Positions 12,250-24,890 of a DNA stretch of 64,000 nt are shown one piece after another; position 1 is the stretch's first letter; the number at the start of each line of letters is the position of its first letter. The stretch covers positions 7,936,001-8,000,000 of the forward strand of contig JAPTOF010000014.1 in assembly GCA_028554755.1 (NCBI GenBank). Direction: 5' to 3'. A program made the translations under genes and the position numbers. This DNA comes from Cordia subcordata (taxonomy: Eukaryota > Streptophyta > Magnoliopsida > Boraginales > Cordiaceae). The notes under the pieces are model-generated. The model searched no databases. It saw nothing but the letters and a program-made list of their open reading frames with translations, and was not told where the DNA came from.

Positions 12250-12425
12250 TCTCCAATATCGGCATTTAAAGCAAGAGAAATATATTATTCTTATGCTCAC
12301 AAAATAGCGTTCAATATGCTAAAGGAAAGAACACATATCCTCACAAAACGGCATTTAACTGGCCAGAGGATAGATTATTCTTAACCTCACAAAACGATGA
12401 TCAACATGCTAGAGGTAAGAATACA
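12250..12425. repeat. Three degenerate tandem repeats of about 44 bases inside the Copia 3' region
   Basis: Units beginning CACAAAATAGCG (about 12298), CACAAAACGGCA (about 12341) and CACAAAACGATGATCAACAT (about 12387) each run on to GC(T/C)A(A/G)AGG and an AAGAA(T/C)-type tail. They lie between the end of the polyprotein and the polypurine tract. Confidence 0.6.
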
Positions 12426-12699
12426 TATCTCCAACCAAAATGTGTCCTTATGGAGATATTTAAACTCAATAGAGGATCTTATCGCAATGGACACCAAACA
12501 TAAGATCCTCAACAAATTATGAATATGAGTAATCACAACATAAAATTATGATGTAAATCATAAAACAATATGCTATTGTACGAATGCGCTAATGTGCAGA
12601 GCAAAACATAAAATAATGGGAACTTCTAACAGTACATGATGATATAAAGCTCCCACTAGACAATAACATAAAAAAGATTGTAAAATACTCATATTCCTA

Positions 12700-15600
12700 A
12701 CATGTTTCACAAAAAATCATAAGTCAAAGACCCTTGGATAAGGAGTCAATTAATACATCATCACTAGCAATTCATTCTATATGAACGCCATCACTTTTGA
12801 CAAAGTCTCTAACAGCCAAGAACTTTATATCTATATGCTTGCAAGCTTTAATTTTCTTATTATTCTTTGAGAATAGAACAACTCTATTATCATAATAGAT
12901 CTTAATAGATCTCGTAACAGATTTTATAATTCTTAAGACTAGATATCATGTTCTTAAACCATATAGCAAGAGATGAGACATCATAACAAGCCACAAATGT
13001 GCATAGTTAAAGAGGCATTAAGCTATTATTTTGCACTCTTCCAAGACATAGCCTCTCCAGCTAACACAAAGATATACCCAAAAGTAAATTTCAATCATAT
13101 GAGCATCCAACATAGTCAAAAGTAGAATATTCAACCAATTTTAGATAATCTACTTTATAGCAAACCCATTCCAGGATTTATTATCAACCAAAATTCTTAT
13201 TGCAAAAGTGATATCAAGTGTAGTGCATACTAGATCATATAATAGGCTCTCAATAGCACTATTACAAGGTATATCTTTTATAGAATCCATCTCTATATCA
13301 TTTTGAGGATATTGCTTCAATTTGAGTTGATCATCTTTTACAATAAATGCACACAAGACTTACAATCCTTTACACCAAAAAAAAAAAATAGTTTTGAACA
13401 CTCAATCAATGAAAGATTTCGTAAAAGATTTAAAAAATTCCAAGAGACTTATTTCAACAAAACTTAGTCCCAAGAACAAAAGAATCATCCTCAAAATATT
13501 TCATATAGCCTTAAGTAAAATATTGTTTAGTCTCATGGAGCATACCCAAGTCATATATAACCAGCAAAATATCATCAGCATGCAATATTAGGAAGACAAA
13601 TTTACTCCCACTGATCTTGAAGTACATACATGGATCAACTCTATTTTCCTCAAAATAATAAGAAGTTACTATTTTATCAAACTTCAAATATTCATTACTT
13701 TGAGGCTGATTCAAAACCATAAATGAATTTTCTAAGTCTACAAGCCATATTATCCTTACCAGTAGTAGTAAACTCTCAGGCTATTTCATGTAAACTTATA
13801 AATATATATCACTATTGAAGAAAAGTATTTTCACATCCATATGAGCCATTAATAGCTCAAAGAATATTTTATAGAAACATGTGAAAAAGATTTTGTTGTA
13901 ATCTATACCTTTTTTTTTGGTAAAGCCTTTTGTAACTAATCTCACATTTGGCCTCTCAATCTTCTCTATGAGATCTCTCTTGGTCTTAAAGACCCATTTG
14001 CAACCAATAAGATTATCTCCTTTAAGAAGATCAACGAGTTCCCAAATTTATTTTCATCATAGATTACATCTAATCTCTCATAGCATTCAAGTAAATGTGA
14101 TAATCATTATAGATAGAATGTTTTCTTTCTCTAATAGACCTTTTAAATGTTGTTCATTATTAATCTCATAAGGTTGTAAGATTTGAACGTGTAGATTGTC
14201 ATTAGGTGTAAGATCATCATCTATTATAGAGTATTCACTAATATCTTGTCTCTTAATGTGAGTAGAGTACCAGTCTAACTGCTTATTAGTAGTGGAAATG
14301 AGACAATTTCTCTATCATTTTCCTCAGTAGTAGGTTGAGGACATATAATATTACCAATATCTAATTATAAGAATTTGGGCATTTGAGATTTGACAATCTT
14401 AAAAACACATGTAGGAGAGTAAAACTTATATCATTAAAAATGAGCCAAATACCCAATGAAACAACGAATAGTCTTAGGGTCAGTGGTTTCTTATTTGAAA
14501 ATCCTTACCTAAGCAGGACAACCCCAAACCAAAAATCGATCAAATTGGGCTTTCTCCCTAACCAAAATTCAAAAATGAGCCTTAGTGACAAACTTGTTAG
14601 GAACATGGTTAAGTATTTAACAAGAAATTTTAATGGCTTCACTGCAAAGGTACTTTAGTAGGTCAGTAACATGCATCATGCTTCTTAACATATCCATAAA
14701 GGTGCATTTTCACCTTTCGATCACACCATTTTACTCAGAGATACTAGACATAGTATACTGGGCAATAATCTCATCATTTTATAAGTACTTGGGGAACGAC
14801 CCTATATGTTGTTCAAAGATCCAAGCCTAAGATAGTATTCACCTCTTCTGTCAAATCCAACAATTTTGATAACCTTCCCAAGTTGTTTTTCTACTTGTCT
14901 TAGAAAATTTTAAATTTCGCAATAGCGTCAGATTTTTCTTTAATTAGATAGAGGTATCTATAACGAGAAAAATCATCAATGAATGTAATATTTATTACCA
15001 TACAATATAACAGAATAAGGTCCCGTAATATCTATGTTTATCACTTCTAAAAGGCAAAACTGCAGGTAGCATGCTTCTTTTAACTTTAGTGCGCTTATCT
15101 CTTATGCACTCAATATAAGTTTCAAGATCATCAAAAATTTAAAGAAGGTAAAATCTCATTATTAATGAGTCTTTCAACTCTTTTCCTAGAAATATGACCT
15201 AACCTTTTATGCCATAGCAAAGGAAAATTTTCTTATAATTAAACTCCATTTAGAAGCAAAATTTTCTATATGAAAAGAGTTGCGAGAACTTCCTAGGAAT
15301 AAACACAATTGGTATAAACCATTTGATAAAACACATTCATCAACAATTCTGAAATTGAAAAAACAATTGTACTTGTTCATTTCTAAAGTAAAAATCATAT
15401 CCAATCTTGTCTAAAAAAGAAATAGGAATCAAGTTCCGTCTAAAACATGACATCTAGAAAACATTTTCTAAAATAAGTCCAAAACTAATTTTTAAATACA
15501 GATTAACAATCCCAATGTAAGACTCTAATCCACTTGCCCCTCATCTATTTTCTCTTTCTTTAACCAAAATTAAACTTGTGTAATGAGTTCTTTTATAACC

Positions 15601-15760
15601 TTTTCTTACAAAAGTAAGAGTTCTTATCAAACTTACTGATAGTAGATTTAGGACCTCTTACATTGCGATTTTAATCTACTATCTAGATATAACCTTTACC
15701 ACCTTTTTTAAAACTATGACCTCTCTTAGGAACATGACCCTTAGAATTCGAGGTACTAAC
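12700..15760 (-). pseudogene. Copia gag-pol polyprotein remnant
   Basis: Read leftward, the remnant shows in order: a decayed gag zinc knuckle near 15600-15640 (SYFCKKRL then a stop), then the end of integrase with WGCPA near 14510-14530 followed by a stop and DPKTIRCFIGYLAHF, then reverse transcriptase with HADDILLVIYD near 13555-13590 (the family has YVDD), and the block DIPCNSAIESLLYDLVCTTLDITFAIRIL near 13170-13290 that follows the catalytic core. Stops and frameshifts separate all of these, so no protein can be made. The Copia order, integrase before reverse transcriptase, is kept. The region from 15760 to about 17300, expected to hold gag, is too decayed to read. Confidence 0.85.
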
Positions 15761-17320
15761 GTTCTAAGAATAGCACTTAAGATTGGAAACAAAATATATA
15801 ACCTTTGGGTTTCTACCCTTAATTTTGTTTTCCTCAATAACATAATGGGTAATTTTTGGTGATCAATATTCTAAGATTCCTTGGTATTTCTCTCCTATAG
15901 CTATTAAGAGTTCTTTTATATTCTTAGTTCAAGACAAGCCATTCAATAAATACTTAGTTTGGTCTCCTCATAGTTATTAAGCAAGATTGTTAGACCTCTC
16001 CTATTGCCAATTATATTACCCTTTCTTTATCACCATTTTTATCAACCAAAGCGGCATGTGCATCAAATGTAATGTCAAGTCAGTATTGACTATACTCAGA
16101 TAAAACCCAATATTTATTTTTATTTCATAATGGTTTTATCTATTCAAAACATTTTAGTAATGATTGTTCAAAGTAAATGAAACAATCCAAGAAAAGAATG
16201 CAATATCAATAAACATTATGCATACATACTATATTATAAGAGTAAGCATTATAAACAAAAGAGTCCAAGCACATCGTTGTCATATCTGCCTTTGGGCAAA
16301 TAATTCAACATGTAAATAGGCACTCTTTTAACATAAAGTAATACATATAAGATTACCTCACTGAAAGAAAAGTCAACCACCTTTGGGCAATTGAGCTCCC
16401 TAATAGCATTGTAATCTCGGTTCATACTTTATGTTTATGCTACGGGCTAAAGTCATATAATGATCTCCTTTGGGAGAACATTGCGCACTTTACTATAGTA
16501 GTTTTCCAAACAAAACGAGAAAAGCCATAGATTTAATTGAGCAAATCACTTTGGTGAATTTGCCTACTTAAATATATGCTGTTAACTTATTGGGAAAAAT
16601 TAATGCTTAACTTTAATCACAAAGTGCATTGTATGCGATTGACCACACAATATGAAACAATTCAATATGACATGTCTCAGTGATCAATTTAAAATTGCAT
16701 TCTTCAACAAATTTTAAGAGCACACATGAATAATCTAGCAATAGAAGAAAAATAAAATTTCAAAGTTTAATTAAATTTATTTTCATAACAAAGCTAAAAC
16801 AATTGTTACTGGTGCCAAAACCAAATATTAACTTGATCCAATGGCAACTCGCTTAACAATAGAATTCTATTATTTTTTGAAAAGCAAATAGATGATGGCA
16901 CTTGCATTTAAAAGTGCCCTAACGACTCGTTATAGTAAATCAATTAATGATATATTAATTAATTTAATACTTTAAAGGGAATATGACATAAGCAATAATT
17001 ATAAAATATTCTTTACAAAAACATGTCACCATTAATGACGTATCTTAAGGCATAACAAAATGCATTTCAGTTTGCCATATACAATCAAACTGAGAATTAA
17101 AAAATGAAACTAATAACAATAATAATAATAATTATTATTATTATTATTTTTAACGAGCCCCAAATACATATATCTTATGCATATATATTTATTTATATAA
17201 TAATGGATGACCAAAAGAAAAAAAAAACTCATCCATAATGGTTTTTTTTTTAAAGATATGTATATATATACACACAAAAAATTTAACATTTTAAATTAAA
17301 TTTAATTCCATAGTAGCAAA

Positions 17321-17682
17321 GGCATTGTTTGGTAAATATAAAATATGCAATGCTATGTCTTTGGTAAGAAAAACCTTTAGCCAAACAAGACATTTCCAAC
17401 TTAAAAATAAGGGCTCCATTTGGTTATACAAATAATCCAAAGACCAAAAAGCTAAAGAAATTAAGTTTTGTCAAACGCAGTCCTTTCTAACTTAAAACAC
17501 AAGGGCCTTGTTTGGTAGCGCTCATATATAACAAAAGCCTAAGTATCCGAAAAGGACTATTTGCCAAACACACCCCTTACCAATTTAAAATAAGATTTTG
17601 TTTGGTTATACTTATTAATTGTAAAGTTTAATCACCCCAAATTCTTATTTACCAAACATGGCCCTTCTACCTCTAAAACGGG
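17321..17682. repeat. Four tandem units of about 90 bases in the Copia leader
   Basis: Unit starts at 17321 (GGCATTGTTTGGT), 17411 (GGGCTCCATTTGGT), 17503 (GGGCCTTGTTTGGT) and 17593 (AGATTTTGTTTGGT) give steps of 90, 92 and 90. Each unit closes with (C/T)CAAAC(A/G)...CC(C/T)TT, so each has an inverted TTTGGT/CCAAA pair that could form a small stem. The array lies between the primer binding site and the expected gag start, that is in the untranslated leader. Confidence 0.75.
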
Positions 17683-18219
17683 CTAATACAAAGCATGTCT
17701 AGACCCAAAATGAAAACCCATATCATCAAAACCTCGAATCTAATTCGATTTTTGTAATCAAATAATCTAATCCAAGTCTTTTTCACCCAAAAATTCAAAT
17801 TCAACATCGATTTCACCAGAAAAAGTTGAATTCTTTCCTCGATTATGCAAATACTTTTTTTTTTTAATTAAAAATCAAGAAAATCGCAAAAATTTAAAAC
17901 ACAAGACCAAAACATGGGCCTTCACAAACACAAATCAAATAATGAATATTCCCTTTTTTATTTAAAAAAAATGGTTATTTTCTTGATGTGAGTGAAGATT
18001 GGCTTTCTCTGAGTAATTCAGAGAAAAACTCAAAAATTAAAATAGATCATAAAATAAATCAAGAACGACCAAGGAGAGTTCTACGAAAGTACTCAATCAA
18101 TTTTATGAAATAAAATTTAATAATAATATAAAATAATCATCAACAACTTTTGTAGTTTATATGCTCAAACAAGTATTCTATTTTTTAAAAAAAAAATTAC
18201 ATGTAAATCCATGTATAAG

Positions 18220-18233
18220 TGGCTTTGATACCA
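18220..18233 (-). other. Primer binding site of the Copia element (initiator Met tRNA)
   Basis: On the minus strand TGGTATCAAAGCCA lies two bases inside the 5' LTR. It matches the plant Copia primer site complementary to the 3' end of initiator methionine tRNA (TGGTATCAGAGC) with one base changed. Confidence 0.88.
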
Positions 18234-18235
18234 CA

Positions 18236-18669
18236 AGTAAGCGCAATATAGAATCGTATACATGAATTTACAATATAAAATTCAAAGACATAATTGATAG
18301 CGGAAGCTCATACTTGTTTGAATCATTATTGTTAAATAATTGTTATTTGAAGAATTAACTGTCACCCATTCTAGGCTTAGATCTTTCTCTCCCTGCTCTA
18401 CTCAATATTAACATATGTTTATGGGAACAACTGCTAGGTAAGGAGTAGGAGAGGGGACCTAGCCTTATTTATAATAAATTCTGACAGTCCTAGTCATGAA
18501 AGGATTTATCAGAATATATAGGCCTACGCACAAAAGAACCGTATGAATTTATAAGATGGGCTAAAACCAATATGATCACAAAACCCAACTTGTAAACCAG
18601 TTATTTAGACTATTTTATAAAACCAAAAAATAATTAACGATAGCCCACTTTAAAGAGAAATTTTCAATA
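18236..18669 (-). repeat. 5' LTR of the Copia element
   Basis: Aligns end to end with 11482-11917. Its outer end has decayed (TTTTCAATA where the partner has TTTTCCAACA), and its inner end begins AGTAAGCGC where the partner has TGTAAGCGC. Confidence 0.92.
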
Positions 18670-18674
18670 CTAAC

Positions 18675-19594
18675 TTCATCATAGGTTACAAAAACTGTAA
18701 ACCTTGTTTTACCTTCGATTACATTTTCACACAATGGAAAACATAATGGTGGATCTACTTTATGCTATGTGTTGCATGCATGATCAAATAAACATGACCC
18801 GATGGTGAAAAAGTTTCAAACTTTTGATATATATTCGAATAAACATTGCACTGCTAGATTCTAAGTTGCCAGCTCGGAACCACATCAATATGATATAAAT
18901 GTTATACAAGAGAGAGATTGAGTACATTAAAATTGTTAACATACAAGTTTTTAAAACAAATTATGCGCACGAAATGTGCTTGCACATATGTAAAAGAGCA
19001 TGTTAATCACAATAAATAAATATATCAAATTTTCTGCTACATACAAATTTTAACTTTTAAATGAGCTAGGTAATAACTTATTAATTATAGATTTATAGTC
19101 TTATTGTGAGATCTTAGATGAGGAAACTGAAAAGAAAGAAGAGATAATTGGAGGATATGAATCTAGACAGGTGTTTAAATGAATGCAGCATCTGGCTGCG
19201 TGATATGTTTCTGTATATACTTGGAGCATCTGATTTGGTTCATACAAGTGAAGTTTCGTGACTGAGCGGAAACTTTTTCATTTTTTCTTTCCAAGCAAAT
19301 TAAGAAATGTTATTGTTTCGAGTCGCCATGCTGGTACTAAATGAGCTCTTTGTTAGCATGCTAAATTTTTATTGTTGGTATATTACTGAATGAAATGGAA
19401 TCCCTATGCGTCCTTCTGATGGCCGGTAACGTTGATGTGGTAGATTCAGCTCGTCTACGTGGACGACCCTCATATGCTAAGGAGTTTCTTAAACACCCAA
19501 AAAAATGCAGATATATCAACAATATTAGCCCCTTCTTGACTAGATCATGCTGAACACTCTCAAAGTCTACATGCAGTTTACTAGAATGCAAATC
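18675..19594. other. Intergenic DNA, no gene recognised
   Basis: Sequence between the Copia and CACTA insertions. No family, repeat or splice pattern seen. Confidence 0.45.
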
Positions 19595-19599
19595 TCTCA

Positions 19600-19960
19600 C
19601 TACAAGAAAAACTATTGCGGGCGACGGAAACATAGCGTTGCTATCAGCCTTGCAGCCATTTTAGTTTTGTAGTCATTTTGTTACAAGGTGGCGACGTAAA
19701 ATTTCATCGCTAAGTAAAATTCCATTGCCATTTATTTATTTTTTTATTAATTTGATGTCCATCGCCATTCCATAGCCTATTTCCATTGCAACTCCATTGC
19801 TAGTTTACACTATTATTAGAATCATTCTCCATCGCCAATACTTCGTCGCTACTTTATAGTCATCGAGTTTCGTTGCCATTCCGTTGCCTTCTATGTCAGT
19901 CGCCACTTCGTTGCCATTTTTTGCTATCGCCACTTTCCTCCATCGCCATTCTCTTTTTTC
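19600..19960. repeat. Left subterminal repeats of the CACTA element
   Basis: About a dozen copies of (C/A)ATCGCCA, CGTTGCCATT and GGCGACG variants, spaced irregularly, in both orientations. In CACTA elements such arrays bind the TNPA-type protein. Confidence 0.85.
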
Positions 19961-20379
19961 TTTTTAAACCATTTCATTCAAAAAATTTATCTTCTTGAAC
20001 ATTTAAAATTTAACCTAAAAATAACAAATTTAACCATATAATAACAAAATCCACATTATAATTAAGAAAATCAAATAGTTGTACAGTATTACATAAACTA
20101 AATTTTAGTATGTAAAAAACATATTAAATCTCTAAAAGTCACCATTCAAGGACTACATAAACTAAGGTCTAGTTTGTCCAAAATATAGCAAATATCTATA
20201 TTTAAGAGTCATCACCCTAGGACTGACGTGGATTATGCTGACGTGCCGGGATTAGATCATGTAATGCAGCAATTTGCTTTATCATCTTTTGCATTTGTTT
20301 CATGTTCTACTGCTGCATTTGTTATTGCATCTACCTAAACTCTTGCCTTAGTTCCTTAGTCCCCGACTAACAGCGTTCT

Positions 20380-20790
20380 CCACATCCTGTTAAGTGAACA
20401 TATGATATGATTGACTATGTTGGTGTTTCGATTTAACTACCACAACCCTATGTGCACCATAACCAAATAAGCGTCCTTTCTTTGGCCTATCAACAACCTG
20501 AAAAACTAATGCGTCATGATCAATACGTGGTGCACTAGGATCTCCTTGTGTCTGAGACATTTTCTCCTCAAGAAGGGCATTGTATTTATCCTGTAAACAA
20601 AAATATAAACTTATTATTAATTATGATACTAAATCTTTATAATATATATCATACTAATATAATACATGAGAAATTCACTCACCATGATCTTTGCTGCCTT
20701 AGGGCTATAGTAAGTGCCAGCGGCCTTTTTACGATGAGTCTTATAAGATCTTAACCCGTGTCACCTCGCTACCAAGTTGAATAGTCTGTA
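20380..20790 (-). pseudogene. Remnant of a plant transposase gene of the Ptta/En/Spm family (Transposase_24 type)
   Basis: Read leftward, an exon ends with SYKTHRKKAAGTYYSPKAAK before the donor GTGAGT at about 20682, resembling the KTH(T/R)KK...(A/S)E(K/R)I block of Transposase_24 proteins. An intron of about 90 bases ends in TTTGTTTACAG, and the next exon reads DKYNALLEEKMSQTQGDPSA, continuing with VVDRPKKGRLFGYGAHR. The frame stops at TAA near 20396 and has another stop upstream near 20770. These proteins accompany CACTA transposons and are thought to assist transposition; this copy is broken. Its place at the left end on the minus strand gives the element's orientation. Confidence 0.72.
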
Positions 20791-21539
20791 ATTCACATTT
20801 CATTACAAATAAAATCATAAATGAAGTTTTTAAGACACAACTCCCCTTTTCATAATACATATTAGCACAAGAAAGTTATGATTTAGATCACATGTGTTCA
20901 ATGAAATTTAGAATTGTGTATGCATGATTGGGAAGTGAAATGCATGATCAAGAGTGTGTATGCAATGTGCATGGCTTGTGTATAGAAAGTTTAGGATCTT
21001 CCTATGATGGCATTAGTAGTATAGGATGTATATACTAGCATTATAGCCTCTTAATAGTTCTTATAGTATCCTATTAAGTTACATATAGTAATACACTAAG
21101 TAATAAAGTGAATTCTTAGCTTACAGTTTATAAACTAGATTAGGTTTAAGTTTATACTTAATATTTTCATGCATCAGATTATGTAAATTAGGCATTTCTT
21201 TTTTGTAGATTTTCATATAATTAAGTAATTTAAGAAATATGTTATATTAGTACAGTTAATATAGTATTCTATTTTAATATACACATACACACATACACAC
21301 ACACATATATATATACACATACAGTATGTATCAAATAGCAGATAAGCTTACACCAGCCTTGGCCCCATTTTTCCTAATATTAATCATCAGCGGCTCATAT
21401 ACGTAATAGCATATAAGCACAAACATTGGTAAGCATACCCAATTAGCTTATACATGCACTAGCCATTTTTTTTTCTGAAAAAATACAACAGAAACACATG
21501 AGCTCTATTAACTGAAATCAAGCTCACCAAGCCTGTAGA

Positions 21540-22240
21540 CCCCACATCACCCTCTTACCTAGACTGCTTATACATAAATTTCTCCAAACACACACATTAG
21601 CACAAGCCAACCCCTCACATTAGCACAAGCCAACCCTGCACATCAGCTTGTACAGACCAAATCAGTTGCACCAAACAACACATTACAATCAGCAAAGCCA
21701 AATCACAATAGCTCTTTCTCTCTCACACTCTCTCTCTTTCTTTCTCTCTCTCATTTTCAAGCTAAACCAAGTGCCTTTCCTCTCTCAAACGCATAGAGCA
21801 AAAGCCAAACACACGTACACCATTTGAAGCTCATACTGATAAGCAGCTGAGAGAAATAAGCTAAAGACCAAGCACAACCATAACTAAAATCTCTCAGCAG
21901 CTCACCTAAAAAGCCCCCACACACTTTACTCTCACACCTTAGCAGCTCGTTCCACATGCAGCAATAAGCAAATAAAACCTCAGCTCTTTACCTAGCTGGC
22001 CAAGTTTCACCCTAAAAGCAGCTTACAAGAAACCTAAGCAAAGCCAGCACCAACCACATGACCTCAGACACAACACACTACATTTTCTTTGGATAATAAA
22101 AGCAACAATATTCTCACATGAAAACCAAGCTCAACCCTCTTTTATCCTTCTTTCCACGAGCACACATCAGTTCCTCAAATCAACAAAAGCCAAACACTCA
22201 AGTTCGCTCACTTTTTTTTTTTCCCTTTACTACAGCTAAA
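21540..22240. other. CACTA interior with strong strand asymmetry (C and A rich, G poor on the plus strand)
   Basis: The plus strand is unusually poor in G here and full of CAAGCC, CACAAGCCAACCC and AAGCTCA words, with a CT-rich run CTCTCTCTCTTTCTTTCTC near 21715-21752. No protein family was recognised in either strand. It may be 5' leader or intron sequence of the element's gene, which would be read leftward. Confidence 0.4.
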
Positions 22241-23310
22241 TGAGCTCAAGAAGAAAGCTAACGAGTCGAACAAGCTAATTTGCAAGCTAAAAATGAAACA
22301 AGGAAGCTAATTTGGAGCTTAAATCAAGAGAGGAACAAGTTGGGATTTTAAAGAAAAGAAGGGCCGAAGTGGAATTTGAAGAAACTATGCTTAGAAGATC
22401 AACTGGGCAGCTATATATATGTATTTTTGAAGCATATTTAGGGGATTAACACAATTTTAGGGCAAGAAGTAGAGGGGAGAAGAGGCTATACGTCTCTCTC
22501 TTTCTTCTCCATATTTTTTCCCCTTTTCTTGCATCTTCAAATACACACACAAATACACATGAGAACATTATCATCTCATTCAATATCTAAAACCCATATT
22601 AAATAACTACATAATTCACCAGCACTGCCAAAATTCCTTTATAAGGCATCAAACAGAAATCAAAATCTCACTCGTCCCAGATAAACTAACATCACTTGAA
22701 AAAATGACAATCAACGTGACCTATAAGACCACAAACCATTGTTGACTAAGTCAAGAAATAAGGTCAGATCAGGAAAGCAAAATATAAGCAATATTAGTTA
22801 AGGCAAATACTTAATTAGATTTTGTTACCAATTCAATTATGCACTTGACTGAAAACCCTCCAAACACAATGCATTGCTGAAAAATCAAAGAAGGTTATTT
22901 TTTCATTTCACTCCTCATTCTCCACAAAATTATTTTCCTAGTGTGATCAGTGATCACAATACTCTGCTAGATTCACATCAAACCTTAGCAATTCGATTTT
23001 TTTTATCTCTGTTTAGTTCCATATTTTTCATACAAAGACAAACACACATATCTATGTCCACCTCAGGTAAGTCTACATCTCATCAACGTATTCTGTAAAC
23101 AAAACTATGGATACCAATTAGATCCCTGTTTTGCAACACGACGTGAAATTATAAATTGGATGGAGTATCCCAAGATTTGTAGTGGTGCTAGACTGAGACG
23201 AAATGGTCCAAGGCCATAAAAAAATTCAAAACCAACTAGAGAAGTTCACTAACATGTTCTAGAAACTCATTTAAACATATATACATATACACTTATATAC
23301 CTAGATTTAC

Positions 23311-23356
<46 letters not shown>
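23311..23356. repeat. Compound (TA)n(GA)n microsatellite
   Basis: About 11 AT units run directly into about 11 GA units. It lies inside the CACTA element. Confidence 0.95.
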
Positions 23357-24333
23357 CTAGGAATAAAAAAAATTGAAAGAAAAGCATACCTTTGGGTGGT
23401 GGGGCGCACGTGGTGGGGTAAGAACAGGGGGAGCCTGTGGTAGCAGCGTTTTCCGTGGTAGCTTTGTCTGCAGGCAGTGAAAAATGCCAAGAGAGAAAAG
23501 ATAGAGGTGGAGAAAGTGATGTGTATATTATTTGACTAAAAAAAAAAAAAAAAAGAAGATGTGTATATTAATTTTGATTTAAATCTTGTTCGAAACCATA
23601 TTGAACTATAAAAAAATTTGAGTTAATTCAAGAGAAAGAATTAAATTTAAGATGGGTTTATAAAAATATGCATATTCTTGTCATTTGTTAAAAAAAATAT
23701 TTATTCTTTTACAATTGAGATAATTTTGAATTTGTTATCTATAAAATTAAAAAAAATAATATTCAAATATTCATGATATATTACATATAAAAAATTATTA
23801 TTTTTTATTAATTAAAGACTTGATATTAGGAAATAATCATATGTAAAAAATGTACAAATTAAAAAATTAAAAAGTAAGGAATTCAAAATTTAAAAATTTA
23901 AAATGTAAAATTTTAACTTGATAAATTAAAAACAAAATTTAAAAATCAAAACAATAAAAGAAAAAACTTCGTTGCCAATCTGTCGCAAAATATTTATCCG
24001 TGACTATTTCATAGCCAATTGGCGACAGAATTGTGATGGCATAAGAAGATAAAAATAAATTTTATATCTAAATTAACATCAATCCATTAGTTTTTGTTGT
24101 ATACTTAATTTCAAGTCTTAATCTTTTACAAACTAATAGATTTTTACATTACAATTGCTTAAAATTGCCTTCTAATGATATGTTGATTAAAAGTATGTAA
24201 TACTTTGTTACTCTTCCAACTACTACTAAAGGAAAAGTTTTTCTATCCAGTCAATGTGTTAATAATATTTGGTTTTCACATAATGTAATTTTTTTCACAC
24301 AACATAAACATCTATATCTTTAAAACTGATTTC

Positions 24334-24335
<2 letters not shown>

Positions 24336-24371
<36 letters not shown>
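24336..24371. repeat. (TA)n microsatellite
   Basis: About 18 uninterrupted units inside the CACTA element, just left of its right subterminal repeats. Confidence 0.95.
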
Positions 24372-24373
<2 letters not shown>

Positions 24374-24389
24374 ATTTATAGTTCATTAG

Positions 24390-24870
24390 CAACTTTAGTG
24401 AATAGTTCCATCGCCAATTTGTAGCCAATCGGCGACGGCATTCATCAGACGTCACCATTCTGTAGCCATGTTGTACCAATATGGCAACGGATTGGCTACG
24501 GACAAGAAATTAGCAACGAAATAGCAATAAAATTTAATTCCCTGTACTATACATCGCCTTTCTGTCACCATGTCGTTGCTAGTTGGGCAACAAATTGGTG
24601 ATGGATATGCAATGGCGACGATTTAGCGACGGATTTTTCTTGTTTTCAATGACCACGCCTTTTCCATCACTTTTCCGTCGCCAATTGGGGACGAAATTCT
24701 GCCGTCACCTCATTTTGGTGAAAAATCCTATGGTGTGATTGGTGACGGATGGGCAATGAAACTTTCTCCTCTTTAGTTTATTGTTGCTATGTTATTGTTG
24801 CTATGCTGTCGCTATTCTGTCACCAATTGGCCATGAATTTTTTCTCTCTCTATTTTTCCGTCGCCTGCAA
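24390..24870. repeat. Right subterminal repeats of the CACTA element
   Basis: Many copies of the same GGCGACGG / CCGTCGCCAATTGG family as at the left end (for example CGTCGCCAATTGGGGACG near 24678), mixed in orientation. They continue almost to the terminal TTTTTCTTGTAGTG. Confidence 0.85.
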
Positions 24871-24890
24871 CAATTTTTCTTGTAGTGTCT

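Larger units (their letters stand above)
11482..18669 (-). mobile_element. Complete, inactive Copia LTR retrotransposon
   Basis: Two LTRs of about 435 bases (11482-11917 and 18236-18669) enclose a 6.3-kb interior. CTAAC flanks both ends (11477-11481 and 18670-18674), the expected 5-base target duplication. The primer binding site next to the right LTR and the polypurine tract next to the left LTR show that transcription runs leftward, so the right LTR is the 5' LTR. The interior keeps the Copia order of gag zinc knuckle, integrase and reverse transcriptase, all with stops. By eye the LTRs agree at roughly nine bases in ten, so the insertion is old. Confidence 0.93.
19598..24887 (-). mobile_element. 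CACTA (En/Spm-like) DNA transposon, decayed
   Basis: The left end is CACTACAAGAAAAACTATTG and the right end is the complement, ...TTTTTCTTGTAGTG, a perfect CACTA terminus of at least 14 bases. TCT flanks both sides (19595-19597 and 24888-24890), the 3-base target duplication of the superfamily. Dense short subterminal motifs (CGTCGCCA, TGGCGACGG and variants) fill about 19620-19950 and 24390-24870. The interior of about 5.3 kb keeps only a decayed transposase-type gene on the minus strand near the left end. No TNP2-like catalytic frame was found, so it is non-autonomous now. Confidence 0.93.
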
